Shown: piece after piece, positions 32,473 through 43,177 of the stretch | How the letters are laid out: each line of letters begins with the position of its first letter | Position numbering within the stretch: the stretch's first letter is position 1 | From: Fistulifera solaris | Taxonomy: Eukaryota; Bacillariophyta; Bacillariophyceae; Naviculales; Stauroneidaceae | DNA length: 64,000 nt | Direction of reading: 5' to 3' | Assembly: GCA_030295235.1 (NCBI GenBank) | Contig: AP026164.1 | Coordinates: 1,488,001 to 1,552,000 of the forward strand | Program-made: the position numbers and the translations under genes | The notes under the pieces: model-generated | What the model saw: the letters and a program-made list of their open reading frames with translations, nothing else | Told to the model about the DNA's origin: nothing | Database searches by the model: none

Positions 32473-33492
32473 ATGATGAGTACACCAATCCGAAGGTCTC
32501 CGCGTCAACCTATTTCGCCTATTGCTTCTGAGGTAGGTTCTTTCCTCTTTGCACCGTGTCTCGTGTTTGTCCTATTAGTATCACATTAAAATGACGATGA
32601 AATCGAGTAGCAAAAGAGCTGGCAGAAATGCGTTATTCGATCCGTTTTGGCATCGTATAGTGCACGCTTGTCTCGAGCCTTCCCTGTCCACTAGCTATGA
32701 AGCAAACACAACGGAACGGATACTACCAGAGAACTCAAAACAATTGACAGGAGGAAAAATTATCATGCGGGAACCCGTTCGTCGCTCTTTTGGTCCACCG
32801 GAACCCATTGTCTCACGCGTTTCTCTTCATTCGGCGGATCTTGTCATTCTTGACGACATGCAGGAAGAAAGGGAGCAAGCACTTCGTGACTACAAGGTAA
32901 CGATCGAGTACAAACACCTTAAATCACATGCACCGGGTGGTGTGTACGTGATTCCGAGTTTGGACGATTTGCGAACCTTTACGGCATCATTTTTGTGCGC
33001 CGCGGTGTTTTTGCAAATGGTATCTTCAAATTCGTCTTGCGTCTACCACTGCTGTACAACGACGTGGATCAACACCCTCGCATTACGTTTCAGTCAGAAG
33101 TGTACAACCCGTACATCGACGAAACGACCGGTGAATTAGATATCAAGACGGCTTACCCAAATTGGGATCCATCCAAGCATTATCTTGTAACTGTGTTGAC
33201 GTTCCTGAAGAAAATATTTTACGCCAAATCCTTCGGGGATGCTCAAGCTAACATGGAAGCACGGCAACTTGCGGAGGAAAATATGGCCGTCTATAGAGCC
33301 AAGGTTGACGCATGTGTTAGTAAATCACAAAAGGACGTTTATGACAATGATCCAGAGTCGGTGGCAAAGTTCACCGAGGAGCAACTAAGTCACCGAGTTC
33401 TGAGGGACTTGTTGAAGGCAAATGTCAAGGACCCAGCGCAAGTGAGTAAAACGGCACTTTTGTCGATGATTTCAAAAGCGAGCAACGTTTAA
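32473..33492 (+). CDS. AKTIP/FTS-like ubiquitin E2 variant (one frame break)
   Basis: The UBC-fold protein most resembles AKTIP/FTS, which binds Hook and FHIP proteins in dynein-linked vesicle transport. Diagnostic stretches are EYKHLKSHAPGGVYVIPS, then IIFVRRGVFANGIFKF, and GELDIKTAYPNWDPSKHY in place of the active-site loop. As in FTS there is no catalytic Cys. A first exon at 32473-32532 (MMSTPIRRSPRQPISPIASE) joined over a 46-bp GT-AG intron (32533-32578, pyrimidine-rich) keeps frame; alternatively translation starts at 32591. One frame break lies at T3 (32978-32980), where adding one T joins LDDLRTF to the conserved GIIFVRRG. The C-terminus is helical with no known domain. The promoter region holds three palindrome repeat units. 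Confidence 0.85.
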
Positions 33493-33757
33493 TAGTGAAC
33501 GTCCTTTTCAGATCATGAATAAAGCATTCTGTTTATTTAAGTAATATATACACATCATTAGGTAGAGGGCAATATAATGACCTTTCTTTCAAATTACAAT
33601 ACGTGCCTGAGCAGAGTGAACGGTTGATAGATCACTGCTCGAAGTCATTTTAAAATGCGGAGTGTAGAAATGTCAGAAGGGACGTGCTGAGCTTTCGGAT
33701 CCATTCCCAGAACGTGAGAGATAGTCAACTCAACGACCTAAAATCAGCAATAGAAGC
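33493..33757. other. Convergent intergenic region
   Basis: The 3' flanks of FTS and the next minus-strand gene lie here. An AATAAAG-like signal occurs at about 33518. Nothing else is seen. Confidence 0.35.
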
Positions 33758-34429
33758 TCATTTCGGTTTCGGTTTCCATGACAAGATTTGAACAACCCTC
33801 CGTATAAGTCTTCCGTCCTTTGAACTCTTACGGCGCTGCTGGCGTATTGTCGCTACTTCTAAACAGGCCTCACGTAACTCCCGAAGCGAAAGCCCCGCGT
33901 CCAAAAGCTCATCTTGTCGACACCTGGAAGGCGTCAGCATTTCCATTCGAATACGACGCGGAGGCCGTTGCTGTTCATAATCATCAATGGAAACTTGAAT
34001 GTGTTCTACAGCTTGCCATCCGATCCCTACCGGAGGTCCAGTCGAAGGAACGCTGGCTCCGAGAACCTTTTCGTGTACGTGAATATCAATCGTGGACCAT
34101 CTTATGGCTGTCTTGCGATTGATGGTGTTTTCAATTTCCGAATTCCGGGCATCTACGGACGAAGGGGGTGTTAACCGGCCAAACGATGAGTCGAGTAAAT
34201 CAAGCGTGTGAGCTGCGCTATCGTTCCATGATTCGACAGGTAACAGCCTGCGGTTATTCTCTAAGCTTTTCTTCTGCGGGCACGTAGCTTTTTGATCCGA
34301 ATGGTCATTGGAGACGGGTAACTTGATGAGCCCTTTTTCCCGCTCTGGGGTTTTCTGCTGCGCACTTCTACATCGAAGCGTGGAAACTTTCCTTCTGGAT
34401 GGGCTCAAATATTGAACAGCGTTAGCCAT
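33758..34429 (-). CDS. Diatom-specific protein, unknown
   Basis: The 223-residue protein has an intact frame and starts at MANAVQYLSPSRRK. The first 100 residues are basic and low in complexity. A better-structured part follows: RWSTIDIHVHEKVLGASVPSTGPPVGIGW, then VSIDDYEQQRPPRRIRMEMLTPSRCRQDELLDAGLSLRELREA. I believe this STIDIHVH...GPP-GIGW block plus the DDYE-x3-RP-RR block recurs in many diatom proteins of unknown role, but I cannot confirm that here. There is no membrane segment or targeting peptide. A DNA- or protein-binding role is only a guess from the Arg-rich composition. Confidence 0.7.
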   Translation of the reverse strand: MANAVQYLSPSRRKVSTLRCRSAQQKTPEREKGLIKLPVSNDHSDQKATCPQKKSLENNRRLLPVESWNDSAAHTLDLLDSSFGRLTPPSSVDARNSEIENTINRKTAIRWSTIDIHVHEKVLGASVPSTGPPVGIGWQAVEHIQVSIDDYEQQRPPRRIRMEMLTPSRCRQDELLDAGLSLRELREACLEVATIRQQRRKSSKDGRLIRRVVQILSWKPKPK

Positions 34430-35175
34430 GGTTGTGAGTTGCGTAATGATAGAGAAGCTTTTATGATGATATCTTCGTCCCTAAGGATTCGATGAAATAA
34501 AACAAGCGACCCGTTTACAGAGCGTATGGGGTTTGATGAATTGCGACAGTTTGCAAAAATGATAGAAGGGACAAACAGCCAACAGCCAGCAGCCAACAGC
34601 AAACAGACTTCAATCTCGTATCTGTTGTCGGTCGTTCTTTTCATCCAGAATACGGACAAGAATTCCTTTCGCATCCAAAAACGACATTCAATCCGATACC
34701 AAGTACTGGTACCAGCAGTAGTGTCATGATGCTTCGTCTAAATCAGTCTATCGTAGCGGTACAGGTGTTCGGTCGTCGTAATTATGACTGTCAGAATTAT
34801 TGCAAAGTTCCTGTTGTCTGTTCGGAACTTTGTCAATCTTGTCGTGTTTCGTGTTTGAATTCGTTCGGTTGTTTTGTCTTAGCTTTGGCAAGAAAGCTTT
34901 ATCCTCAATGTTGAACATCACGCAACATTCAGTCCAATACAAACGAATGCACTGTTAATCCAAAAGGAGCTAGGTGAAAGCAGGGGCGATTTCGTCGTAC
35001 TACTTACGTGTAAGACTTGCAATCACGGGAACTAATTCGGAAACGAATGAGGTTAGGAGTAATGAGTAAATGGCAACGAATGTTAAACGTATTCGGACTA
35101 CGAGCGGCAAATCTACGTGAGACATCCATTTACTCTAGATTAGATTAGTCTGTGCAATAGCTAAATCATCTGCCC
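34430..35175. other. Intergenic region, no gene seen
   Basis: About 750 bp lie between the start of the 33758-34429 gene and the 3' end of EDC4. A short CAGCCAACAG-type direct repeat lies near 34575-34605. Open frames here are short and lack protein-like composition. Confidence 0.4.
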
Positions 35176-38175
35176 TCACATTTGCAAGCCACGAACAATC
35201 TGAAGTATGCGGAGAAAATCACGATTGCGATGAGTGTGCGTCCCCAGGTCGATCCGCTTGTTGATTGCACGAGTTAGTTCTTCGATAACTCGGGGTAAAT
35301 GCTGTCGAATCTCCCGGGCGGGAGGGTTAAGCGATAGCGCAATCTCTGCAACCATAATATTGAAATTTCCATCTCTTTGTCATTGTTCGTCCCATTGATC
35401 ACCTGAGTCAAGTGCTGCATGATACAGAGCAAAAATCAAAGCGGACAACTTTACTTTTTCACCGTTAAACACGGCTGTAATGTCAGCCTGTTGACAACAT
35501 AGAAATGTGAATCTATAATCGGCAGCCGTGAGAGCCAGATTGAAAGCTTCCTCGTACTTTCGAGCAGCACAGAATTGAACAATTCCATTGCGTATCTCAT
35601 CGGGTGACTTTTTGGGCGGAGACGTGGTCGCAGGTGAGCGTGCAGCTCGTTGGTGCGTTTCTACAGTTGTTCGTAGACTTTGGACTTCCGTCGTCAATCG
35701 GGCTACGAGCTCGGTCATGCGAGTCATCTGAGCCGACATGGTGTCGACCTTGCTGTCTCTGCTCTCTTTCAATGGAATCATGGACTGCTCAAGTTGATCA
35801 GATACTTGCTTGAAAACAAGTCCCATTGTAGATTCCAAAGCGGGAAGAATAGCTGTCTTGACGGTGTTTTGAAATGCCGCTCGAAGTACAACATCTGCAT
35901 TCTCAGCCACAGCTGATGCTAGTTTGTTTGTCTCTTGTGCACTCATTTCTCGTTTGGAAAGGTCAGAAATCGAAGCCATTATCGGACGAAGTGCCACCTT
36001 GTTTACCGCCTCATTGACGGCCTTCTCAACGAGCGGGCCTAAAAATGATTGAATTTCTTCTCTCACCACTCGTCTTAGATCATCCCCGTTACCTAGCTGT
36101 GTACTCGTCGTGACGGCATCGCGATTTCTGGGAGCTTTGTTACGACCGTCCGTTTTTGCTTTTCCCATTTCATCTCCTCGGTTCGAGATAGTAGGAGTTG
36201 CCTCTCGTGCTGTAGTTGAAGTGAATAAGGCATTCAGGATTGAAGCATTATCAATAGGCGCGAGCATGCTGTCTGCAGTGATGATTGCAGGGTCCTCTAC
36301 TGGCGGTGGGATGCTTATCGAAGTGATGATAGCTGGGTCAAATGGAGCTGGCATGTCCTCCGCAACGATAATGGCCGGGTCGATAGTCGGTGGCGGCAAA
36401 GCAACAGGTGGTAGCTCGAGAGCTTTGCTAGTAGCCAAGGGCGGTAGCGATGACGGCTTTTCGGCCGCTAGACTTCCCAGCCAATTTGAAAAAGGGTTGC
36501 TTCCATTTGACGTTCCGCCGATAATTCCCGGAGGAGGAGGAAGGGTAGAAACATCAGGAGCTACATCAAATTCCGGTTCCTCATCGTCGTCATCTTCAAC
36601 GTCGTACTCTTCGTCAAACTGTAATACTCCATCATCTGATCCAACATCCGAAACATGAGCAGAATGCACATCCGTCCACAGTCGCTCAACGCGAACTCCA
36701 TCCCAAGGGTCAACCCAAGGGGGAGGGCGGCGGAAGCAGCATCATACTTCTCAACAAAAGCTCTTGAGCAGCTGAGCTCTGAAAAGCAGAAATTTGAATA
36801 TCATAATAGATGAGATTGCTTGACGACAGATCTTCGTCGTCTTCCGTATCTATACTAGAAGCCTCCGTCCGCACCTGCCATGAGTACGTGGGAAACTTAC
36901 ACCGGAAGGGCACAACATAATCACAGCCTTCTAGTATCAACTGGCTTCCCTCCGGCTGGCCTGACTCACTGCGCCATGCACCCTTCAAATGCCACGCAAA
37001 ATTTTGCCGGCCGTGCGGTCGGCCATAACAACCATCGTCGAAGGTGGCGTTTTGGAAGGAACACCAGTCGGTGTGAGAGGCGGAGGTAGAATATAGCAAG
37101 CATCAACCAAGTAAGAGAGGGATGGATTTTCAAGACCAAATACTTGTAGTCGAGACGGCTGTTTTCCGTCGGTTGTGAACGGAGACCACAAGGTGATGGT
37201 CGAATTTTGCGCACTAGCCGTCAAGAAGCAACGGGTCAATCCCGTAGCCCCAGAAGAGTCGCGGGAGTGTGTATGAGGCAAAAATAGACATCTGGAAACA
37301 GAGCCGTTTTCTTGAACACGTCCCAATGCTGTTGCACTCGCATGAAAGTCGCCTTGTATGGCCTCCGGTTTCTTCCAGTCGTACAAAACAACGCTCCCGC
37401 CGTCATACGCCGCCAGCATGTGTCGTTCCGCAGTACGAGACCACGCGAGGTCTATCAAGTTACCCCCTGCTCCTTTGATTTGAACAGCGCCTTCTTTGAT
37501 GCAAAATTCAGAGGCAAAGGTGCATACATAATGACCTGCATCTGATCTGACCGAATTAATCGACTGCGTGCTAACATGGGTAGCAACGACCGTATTCTCA
37601 TGGTTTGTATGAATGACACACAGTTGCTTAATAACAGGGAAAAGTTGGGTTAGCGAAACTATCTCGACTGAAACCTAGCAACGCTTGACTCGTAGACTTA
37701 CATTCACATCAAATGGATGCCAAACGATTCGCAGCATAGCAAAATGTTCTGTTGTGAACTCCAGTAGAATCTGATAATTGATCATAAGTCCCTGTTGCGA
37801 TAAGCGACTCACGATGAGCGAAGATTCCTGACATTCTAAGGTGGGACCTCCGACACTGGCAAGCATATCATCTTGATTGAAAAACTGAACATCCGTAATG
37901 CGCTGTTTCGCGTGCTCTCGAATCAGTCCCTTCGCGCCAGTTTTGTGGCGATCCATGATACGTAACATTCCCGTCTTGACAACATACACAACAAACTTTC
38001 GATTGGTCTGCACCAACGAACCGTTGATCACATCGTCGAACCTTCGGGCCTCGAAGGACGAGACCATATCGGCTTCCGCTTCTTGCGCATCGCACTCCGC
38101 GTCGTTGAACCACACGCGGACAGGGCTGCCGGCAGAGGATATCGGCAGTGGCGCTGTTCCAGCAAATGACTCCAT
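35176..38175 (-). CDS. EDC4: Enhancer of mRNA decapping 4 (EDC4/Ge-1/Varicose)
   Basis: This is the scaffold of the DCP2-DCP1 decapping complex in P-bodies. The N-terminal half is a WD40-like propeller: VVYVVKTGMLRIMDRHKTGAKGLIREH and QRITDVQFFNQDDMLASVGG, then NLIDLAWSRTAERHMLAAYDGGSVVLYDW. An acidic stretch, a Pro-rich linker and a coiled coil (about 36090-35670, EEIQSFLGPLVEKAVNEAVNK) follow. The C-terminal helical domain includes NGIVQFCAARKYEEAFNLALTAADYRF and ends REIRQHLPRVIEELTR...LRILQIVRGLQM. Two introns: 37627-37701 (75 bp, GTAAGT donor) and 35346-35402 (57 bp; CAG/GTGATC to TTGCAG). The second is a multiple of three and contains an in-frame TGA, so it looks like a stop if unspliced. 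Frame breaks are seen at 36998-37001 (one base missing) and 36719-36723 (C5 on the coding strand, one base extra). Confidence 0.88.
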
Positions 38176-38797
38176 CCTTTTCTAAGGTATTGTAATAATA
38201 GTTGCAATCAATGATGGTAGTTGTAACGTTGGTTTCAGAGGAGATCAACGTTCGACAAAAGATCATTGCGAACGCCCCGGATGGACAGAAGGACGAATGA
38301 CGACGATCTAGGTCTAAGGTGTTTTAGCTTTTTAGGTTCTCAGGTCCTGGACCTGAGACTGGGACACTGGGACCCTTAAGAGCGACGTAGGGCTACGAAT
38401 TGCTAGTTGAGAAGTGGAGACGCGAAGAGATTAAACTATCAATATCACATAAATCACTGTCAATGATTGTTGCTGCGCGCTGCGAGTTGACTGTAAAACC
38501 TTGGTTGATACTCCATTAGCACTTTTTCGAAAGATACATTTCTACATGTTTGACTTGAAATAAAACGACTATGACTGTAAATCATTTGAATTGAATCTTT
38601 GAATTTTCACTCGTCGCTTTACCTGGTATTTTGAACAAGCAACAGCCACAACGGCGCAATGAAAAGTAACGACAATTAGCGCATCCATAACGTCTCAGCT
38701 CAAATCTCAAGACTGGCTTACATTAAAAGATGGTAACTTAATCTAAACAAGCAGCATCAAAAGAAAACATGAATCAACTTATAATGCTCCTATAGGA
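38176..38797. other. Intergenic region between RPL10 and EDC4
   Basis: It holds one TACCTGGTA (38620-38628), and a CTCAGGTCCTGGACCTGAG palindrome at 38338-38356. Nothing else is seen. Confidence 0.4.
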
Positions 38798-39451
38798 TTA
38801 ATCCTGGCCAGCCAAGAAAAGGGCGCTCTCTTCTAGAGGTCCACGGCGATTGTGTACCTTGACAATGTTTCCGTCTGCCGACAACTCTCCCGAACGGCGC
38901 ATTCGTACGTAGTCTTCACGAGGATATGCTGTGAATCCCCACTTCAGACTCTTCAGAATCTTCTGGCGGCCAGCAAACTTAAACTTTCCACGGCGGATGG
39001 CCTCAATCACATGTGGAGCATGGTTGTCCTTGGATCGTACCGAAATCAAGATTTGTCCGATATCGACACGGGCAGCAACACCAATGGGCTTTCCGTAACT
39101 GTGACGCATACCGGACGACAAGCGATCGGCACCGGCACAACTCAACATCTTGTTGGCACGAAGAACATGGAAGGGGTGAGCACGGATACGAATGTGGTAG
39201 TTATCCTTTCCGATGTGCTTCGTCAAGTGCTTGTTGATAGCAACACGGGCGGCTTCCAATGCCTCACTACTAATCTGCTGCTTTTCGTCGCAAACCAAGT
39301 GAGCAACGAAAGGGAACTGATCTACAGGAGCCTTCTTGGCACCCGTGTCGAAAATACGGATCTTCGAATCGGGCACACCTCGGCAAAAGCGCGACTTAAT
39401 GTACGGCTTGTTCTTTTGGTAGCGGTAGCAGCGAGCAGGACGACGACCCAT
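38798..39451 (-). CDS. RPL10: 60S ribosomal protein L10 (uL16)
   Basis: The intact 217-residue protein has the usual length for eukaryotic uL16. It starts [21 protein letters not shown] and shows [16 protein letters not shown], then [26 protein letters not shown], the strongly conserved loop region that reaches the ribosomal tRNA site. [21 protein letters not shown] and [13 protein letters not shown] follow. Cytosolic large-subunit assembly and late 60S maturation depend on it. The frame is clean and no intron is seen in the coding part. Confidence 0.97.
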   Translation of the reverse strand: MGRRPARCYRYQKNKPYIKSRFCRGVPDSKIRIFDTGAKKAPVDQFPFVAHLVCDEKQQISSEALEAARVAINKHLTKHIGKDNYHIRIRAHPFHVLRANKMLSCAGADRLSSGMRHSYGKPIGVAARVDIGQILISVRSKDNHAPHVIEAIRRGKFKFAGRQKILKSLKWGFTAYPREDYVRMRRSGELSADGNIVKVHNRRGPLEESALFLAGQD

Positions 39452-39796
39452 GGTTACAGTGATGAATCAATAATAAAAAACAATGAAAGCTCGTCAATCG
39501 TAGAACTCGTTCCACAGACACAGATCAATTGACCTCGGATCAACTTCGACGACGAGCGAAAGTCCCACAAAACCGACGTAGACTCTAGTAAAATTCCCAC
39601 GTGAGAGTAACAAGTACATCGGTAAAGGTAAAGGGACGACGATCAAACGGTGATGACATCATCATGCAGAAACACCAACGCTAATCGAGCCATACTTTTT
39701 TTAGAATTTGCTGGATTTAATTGCTAAATTTAATTGCTACCAGGTAAACATAAACAGGTGCATTATATAATATCAAATTTTGATTTGCATGCACAT
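39452..39796. other. Intergenic region upstream of RPL10
   Basis: This is the RPL10 promoter side. One TACCAGGTA occurs at 39738-39746. No other feature is seen. Confidence 0.35.
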
Positions 39797-41017
39797 TCAT
39801 GGGTGAAGACGCGGTGATTTCTTGGCATCTTCGTCTTCCGAGTTGTTGTCGCGGTGCCCCATACACCCCACTTCCATTTTTCCAAGGATCCTATATTCGA
39901 TAGCCACTCCTTTTACAGTCTTGCAGCAAACACCACCGTCCTTGGTGAGAGCAACATTTCCTTTGCTTGAGAGACGGAGCTGTGAACGTTCGGGGTCCTT
40001 CTGTCGAGCGCGCTCGACATCTTTCGCCGCGCTTTCAATCCTCTTTCGTAACGACCACTGCTCTTTCAATCTCTTTACGTGCTCTATGCTGAAGAGACGA
40101 GTGTCATTATCCATTTGTTGTTGCAATGTCTCATATTGCATAACAAGGTCATGGTAATGTTTTGCCAAAAGATCCTTCACTGCGTGCGAGTGCGGACTGG
40201 TAGAAAAGTATCCACAGGTGCCATAAATCCGTCCAGCTGGTACAACGACGTCGCTCTTGTGATCTTTGAAGGTAAGATCCTCATCTAAAGTGATGTAGAA
40301 TCGTAAGATATCGGTCCCGGCTGGGCCTTGTCCTCTGGCAACTTGATATATTCCAGTCGCATCGGCCGGAAGAGCTTGCCTGCCAACGCTGTGCGATCCG
40401 ACTCCAGATGGAAACACAAAGCCGTCGACAACCTTGCATACTTTGGTAGGAGCTGAAGATGCCATGAAGAACTCGTCCGATGTGGCTGTAAACTCCGGTG
40501 TAAAGTCTAAAACGACTTGAAATCGCAGTCGATCTCCTGATGCTCCCCACTCTGGTGGCATCCATGTTCCTTTCTCACGTCCAATGTTGAACGCTATTTT
40601 CCAGCGGGTATCTTCAAGAAGATCTAAAGGAGCGTGAATGACAGATTCGAGTTCTTTCTTTTGCTCTTCTAGAATGGGCAAGGTTTGTTTCTCTACCGGT
40701 GCCTCGAAGAAGGCATGTGATTGGACCATTGGAGGCGGATTCGATTTCGGAGTTTTGGTTGGAAGTTCCGACCGTCCCTTCGTTTCGCTCTGCTTGTTCT
40801 GCATTGTTTCCATTTGGTGCTCCAGAGCTTCGAGTCGCTTCAAGGCTTCCTTTCTCATTTCCTCTATATCCTCGCGCATTTGGTCTGCTTGAGGAGATTC
40901 TTTCAAGCTCGCTGACAAGATCAACGTGGTTCGTCGCTGTGGTGGCGACGGACGCAGCCACGCGGACGAGAAGAATGGGATAGTGATAAAAAGGTTAGTG
41001 AGCAAAAAGAACTTCAT
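39797..41017 (-). CDS. Plastid-targeted protein, unknown
   Basis: The protein has about 406 residues from the ATG at 41017 (MKFFLLTNLFITIPFFSSAW). The N-terminus is a hydrophobic signal peptide. A junction SSAW-LRPSPP follows, which resembles the ASAFAP-type motif (aromatic at +1) used for import into complex plastids, and then a Ser/Arg-rich transit stretch. The mature part begins with a coiled coil (MREDIEEMRKEALKRLEALEHQM). The core has TRWKIAFNIGREKGTWMPPEWGASGDRLRF and VVPAGRIYGTCGYFST, which I do not recognise as a named domain. A helical C-terminus and KDGGVCCKTVKGVAIEYRILGKMEVG follow. An upstream in-frame ATG (41128) would bury the signal peptide and is unlikely. Confidence 0.78.
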   Translation of the reverse strand: MKFFLLTNLFITIPFFSSAWLRPSPPQRRTTLILSASLKESPQADQMREDIEEMRKEALKRLEALEHQMETMQNKQSETKGRSELPTKTPKSNPPPMVQSHAFFEAPVEKQTLPILEEQKKELESVIHAPLDLLEDTRWKIAFNIGREKGTWMPPEWGASGDRLRFQVVLDFTPEFTATSDEFFMASSAPTKVCKVVDGFVFPSGVGSHSVGRQALPADATGIYQVARGQGPAGTDILRFYITLDEDLTFKDHKSDVVVPAGRIYGTCGYFSTSPHSHAVKDLLAKHYHDLVMQYETLQQQMDNDTRLFSIEHVKRLKEQWSLRKRIESAAKDVERARQKDPERSQLRLSSKGNVALTKDGGVCCKTVKGVAIEYRILGKMEVGCMGHRDNNSEDEDAKKSPRLHP

Positions 41018-41519
41018 GACTAGCAGTTGATGATTTATATGATTGTTTTGGTTTGACAAGTTGATGGATCGTTGCTCGTCGTTTGCCGTGCAAAAGGCTG
41101 GCTTCTTTGTGTTCTTCGACGACTGCACTTTCCTCGTTTCACGGTTTCATCGGTTTGCGATCCTGACTTCAGTGAAATGCAACCAATCAGCAGCCAGCAA
41201 CCTCCGCAATTGACCAATCATAATTGAGGAGATCTGTTAATAGTGTCGAGGCGAATTGCATACTCGCAGAGTACTTTGTCGTTTCGGAAAGAGTACGATG
41301 AATTGTACGAAGTACAAGGTAAAAAGGCAAAGAAGATGGAATGTAGAACCTGTACTCTAATGCGAATGCAAAATTGGAAGGGGATGTGTCTGTCTATTTA
41401 CAAGTACTCCGTATTTTTGCAAGTTCTTTTGCCCTCGTCGACATCCACTACTCATATCTGGTAAGCTTCTTCAGCTACGAAGAGTGAAGGAGAACAGCTG
41501 CAAATGTTCCAATGAAATA
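41018..41519. other. Upstream region of the plastid-protein gene
   Basis: It holds one TACTCCGTA (41405-41413) and no supported gene. Confidence 0.35.
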
Positions 41520-42010
41520 GTAGCCCGAAATCTAAGATGTTGGCGATACTATGTGGCATTCCAGTCATGAATCAAGATATTTTCAAAGCCAGACGTTTTC
41601 CTTAACGTTCGTTCTGTTAGCTCGGTAAGCTTCATTTGTCAGAAAAATGATGACATTATTAATGTTTTTTTGCAATGCATGCATCTATGTAATATATCGA
41701 AAAGCCTTATGGAAGGATGCCTTCAAAACTACAATAGACCCTGGGTGTTGTGTCAACACTAGCAAGACTGCATCAGTCATGAAATAGTATCCTTCCGAAC
41801 CACACCGCTACGTCGTACCTACTTGCATTCGTTCTGCTATCTTTATTGTCACCATTATCTTTGACACGATGCAAATATTTTCAGCAGCATTTCAACTGCT
41901 AGCATCGATTCGTTACGTCAGAACTCGTTTCGGGTCGCTGTCTTCATTGCTCACTGTAAACCCCAAGAGGAGGCGCAACTTCACCACAATTGTACTTCAG
42001 TCATGAATAG
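41520..42010. repeat. Three diverged ~218-bp palindrome repeat units
   Basis: Centres lie near 41560, 41773 and 41996 (spacing 213 and 223 bp), the same period as at 31640-32300. The right arms CAGTCATGAA are kept; the left arms are decayed (for example GGCATTC). Flanking motifs recur: TTCGTTCTGTTAGCTCGGTAAGC, TTCGTTACGTC, TCACTGTAAACCCCAAGAG, and ACTACAATAGACCCTGGGTGTTG. There is no gene in 41130-42140. Confidence 0.7.
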
Positions 42011-42140
42011 TCTATAGTTTAGCCGGACTTGCCGTTTAGATTTAGCTGCTCAGCGTTTTGAGTTTTGACTCTTTAACTTTGACCTTCGACGACACAGGAC
42101 CGTCGTTAACGCACGCTCAGACACGCATTACGCGAACTTA

Positions 42141-43174
42141 GGCCGTTCCTAACCGGAGCACAAAAAATGGGTACCGGATGAAAATATCCCACGTCAGGTT
42201 TTTGTCACTTTTTACCCCCCAAAAAATAGGATTCATTTTTTCATCACACCTAACCGAAGATATTGAAAAAGTAAAGTCACAAGTCTGTCGCACCTCGCAC
42301 CAGCCAACCCCCGTGCAGTCTGCACTCCGCACTCTCCAGATGCACCATTTCCTCCCACCAACCTTCCTCCACTCTTTCTTCGTCCGACCCAACTTTCCTC
42401 CACTCTTTCTTTGTCGGAATAAATATTATATTGTTTCAGACATGGTTGGTTTTGCAGAAGTTATTGCCGAGGCAAAGTGTACTATCGCGTATCAGTGCTA
42501 CGCAATCAACAGCGAGCGCAAATGTCAAAGCAAACAAGAACAGATAGTCAACATCGAGAAACTGTATCACGGTGTGGCCGACGTAATTCCGTACGTGGAA
42601 GTCGGGAGCCTCAACATACATCATGTACCATGACGATTTCCGGGGATCACCTTCACTTAACTTCTTGCAAGATCGTTGTCGGACCTTCGGAGTTACTGTT
42701 GCAGGGGTCACATATTCTCGCTCGGATGCGATGGCATGCGTAACTAGCGTGTTGCGCATCACCAGGTTAAAGGCCGGCGAAGGCAATAAGAAATCCTTCT
42801 TCTTCTTCCTAGGCGGAAGAAAATCATTATCCTCCATTTCGAATTAACAGCAACGACGTTGAACAATGAAAAGTGAAATTGATGTTTGTTTTGTTTGTTT
42901 GAAATTTTCATTGGAAAGCCGGCAGGAACATTATTTAAAAGTCTCAAAACCGGAACGATAAACATTTCCATTTTTTTCATTGTTTGGAGGGAAAAAATGG
43001 AGCCTCCATTTTTCATTTCGAGCAAGAAAAGGAAGGACAAAAATGGATTCCATTTTTGGAGCCGATTTTTACCCCCGGTTAGGTGGCCATTTTTGATTTT
43101 TTGGGGCCTTCTGACGTGGAGTGACGTGGCTGACGTACCCATTTTCATTTTTTGGGCCCCGGTTAGGAACGGCC
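42141..43174. mobile_element. PIF/Harbinger-like TIR element (non-autonomous), 1,034 bp
   Basis: The ends are inverted repeats of about 29 bp with two mismatches, beginning GGCCGTTCCTAACCGG on both strands. The element is flanked by TTA on each side (42138-42140 and 43175-43177), the 3-bp TWA target typical of PIF/Harbinger. Subterminal DNA has CCAAAAAAT motifs at both ends and TGACGTGG/TGACGTAC repeats near the right end. A second diverged inverted copy of the end motif (CCCCGGTTAGGTGGCC) lies near 43072. No transposase is recognisable. An open frame at 42436-42837 (minus, EDNDFLPPRKKKKDFLLPSPAF) could be a captured or decayed fragment. The class is inferred from TIR and target length only. 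Confidence 0.72.
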
Positions 43175-43177
43175 TTA

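Noticed and set aside
35380-35403. Stop-codon readthrough (CAA TGA CAA) near the end of EDC4
   Set aside because: The TGA lies inside a 57-bp segment with good splice sites (CAG/GTGATC and TTGCAG/AG). Removing it keeps frame, so an intron explains it better.
36110-36658. Gly/Ser-rich plus-strand frame opposite EDC4
   Set aside because: It mirrors the Pro/Ala-rich linker of EDC4 and has no independent evidence.
38852-39532. 226-residue plus-strand open frame opposite RPL10
   Set aside because: It is antisense to a perfectly conserved ribosomal protein gene and an artefact of its codon use.
42436-42837. A 133-residue minus-strand protein inside the TIR element
   Set aside because: It has no recognisable transposase or host domain, and composition becomes hydrophobic without structure. 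It is kept only as a possible captured fragment.
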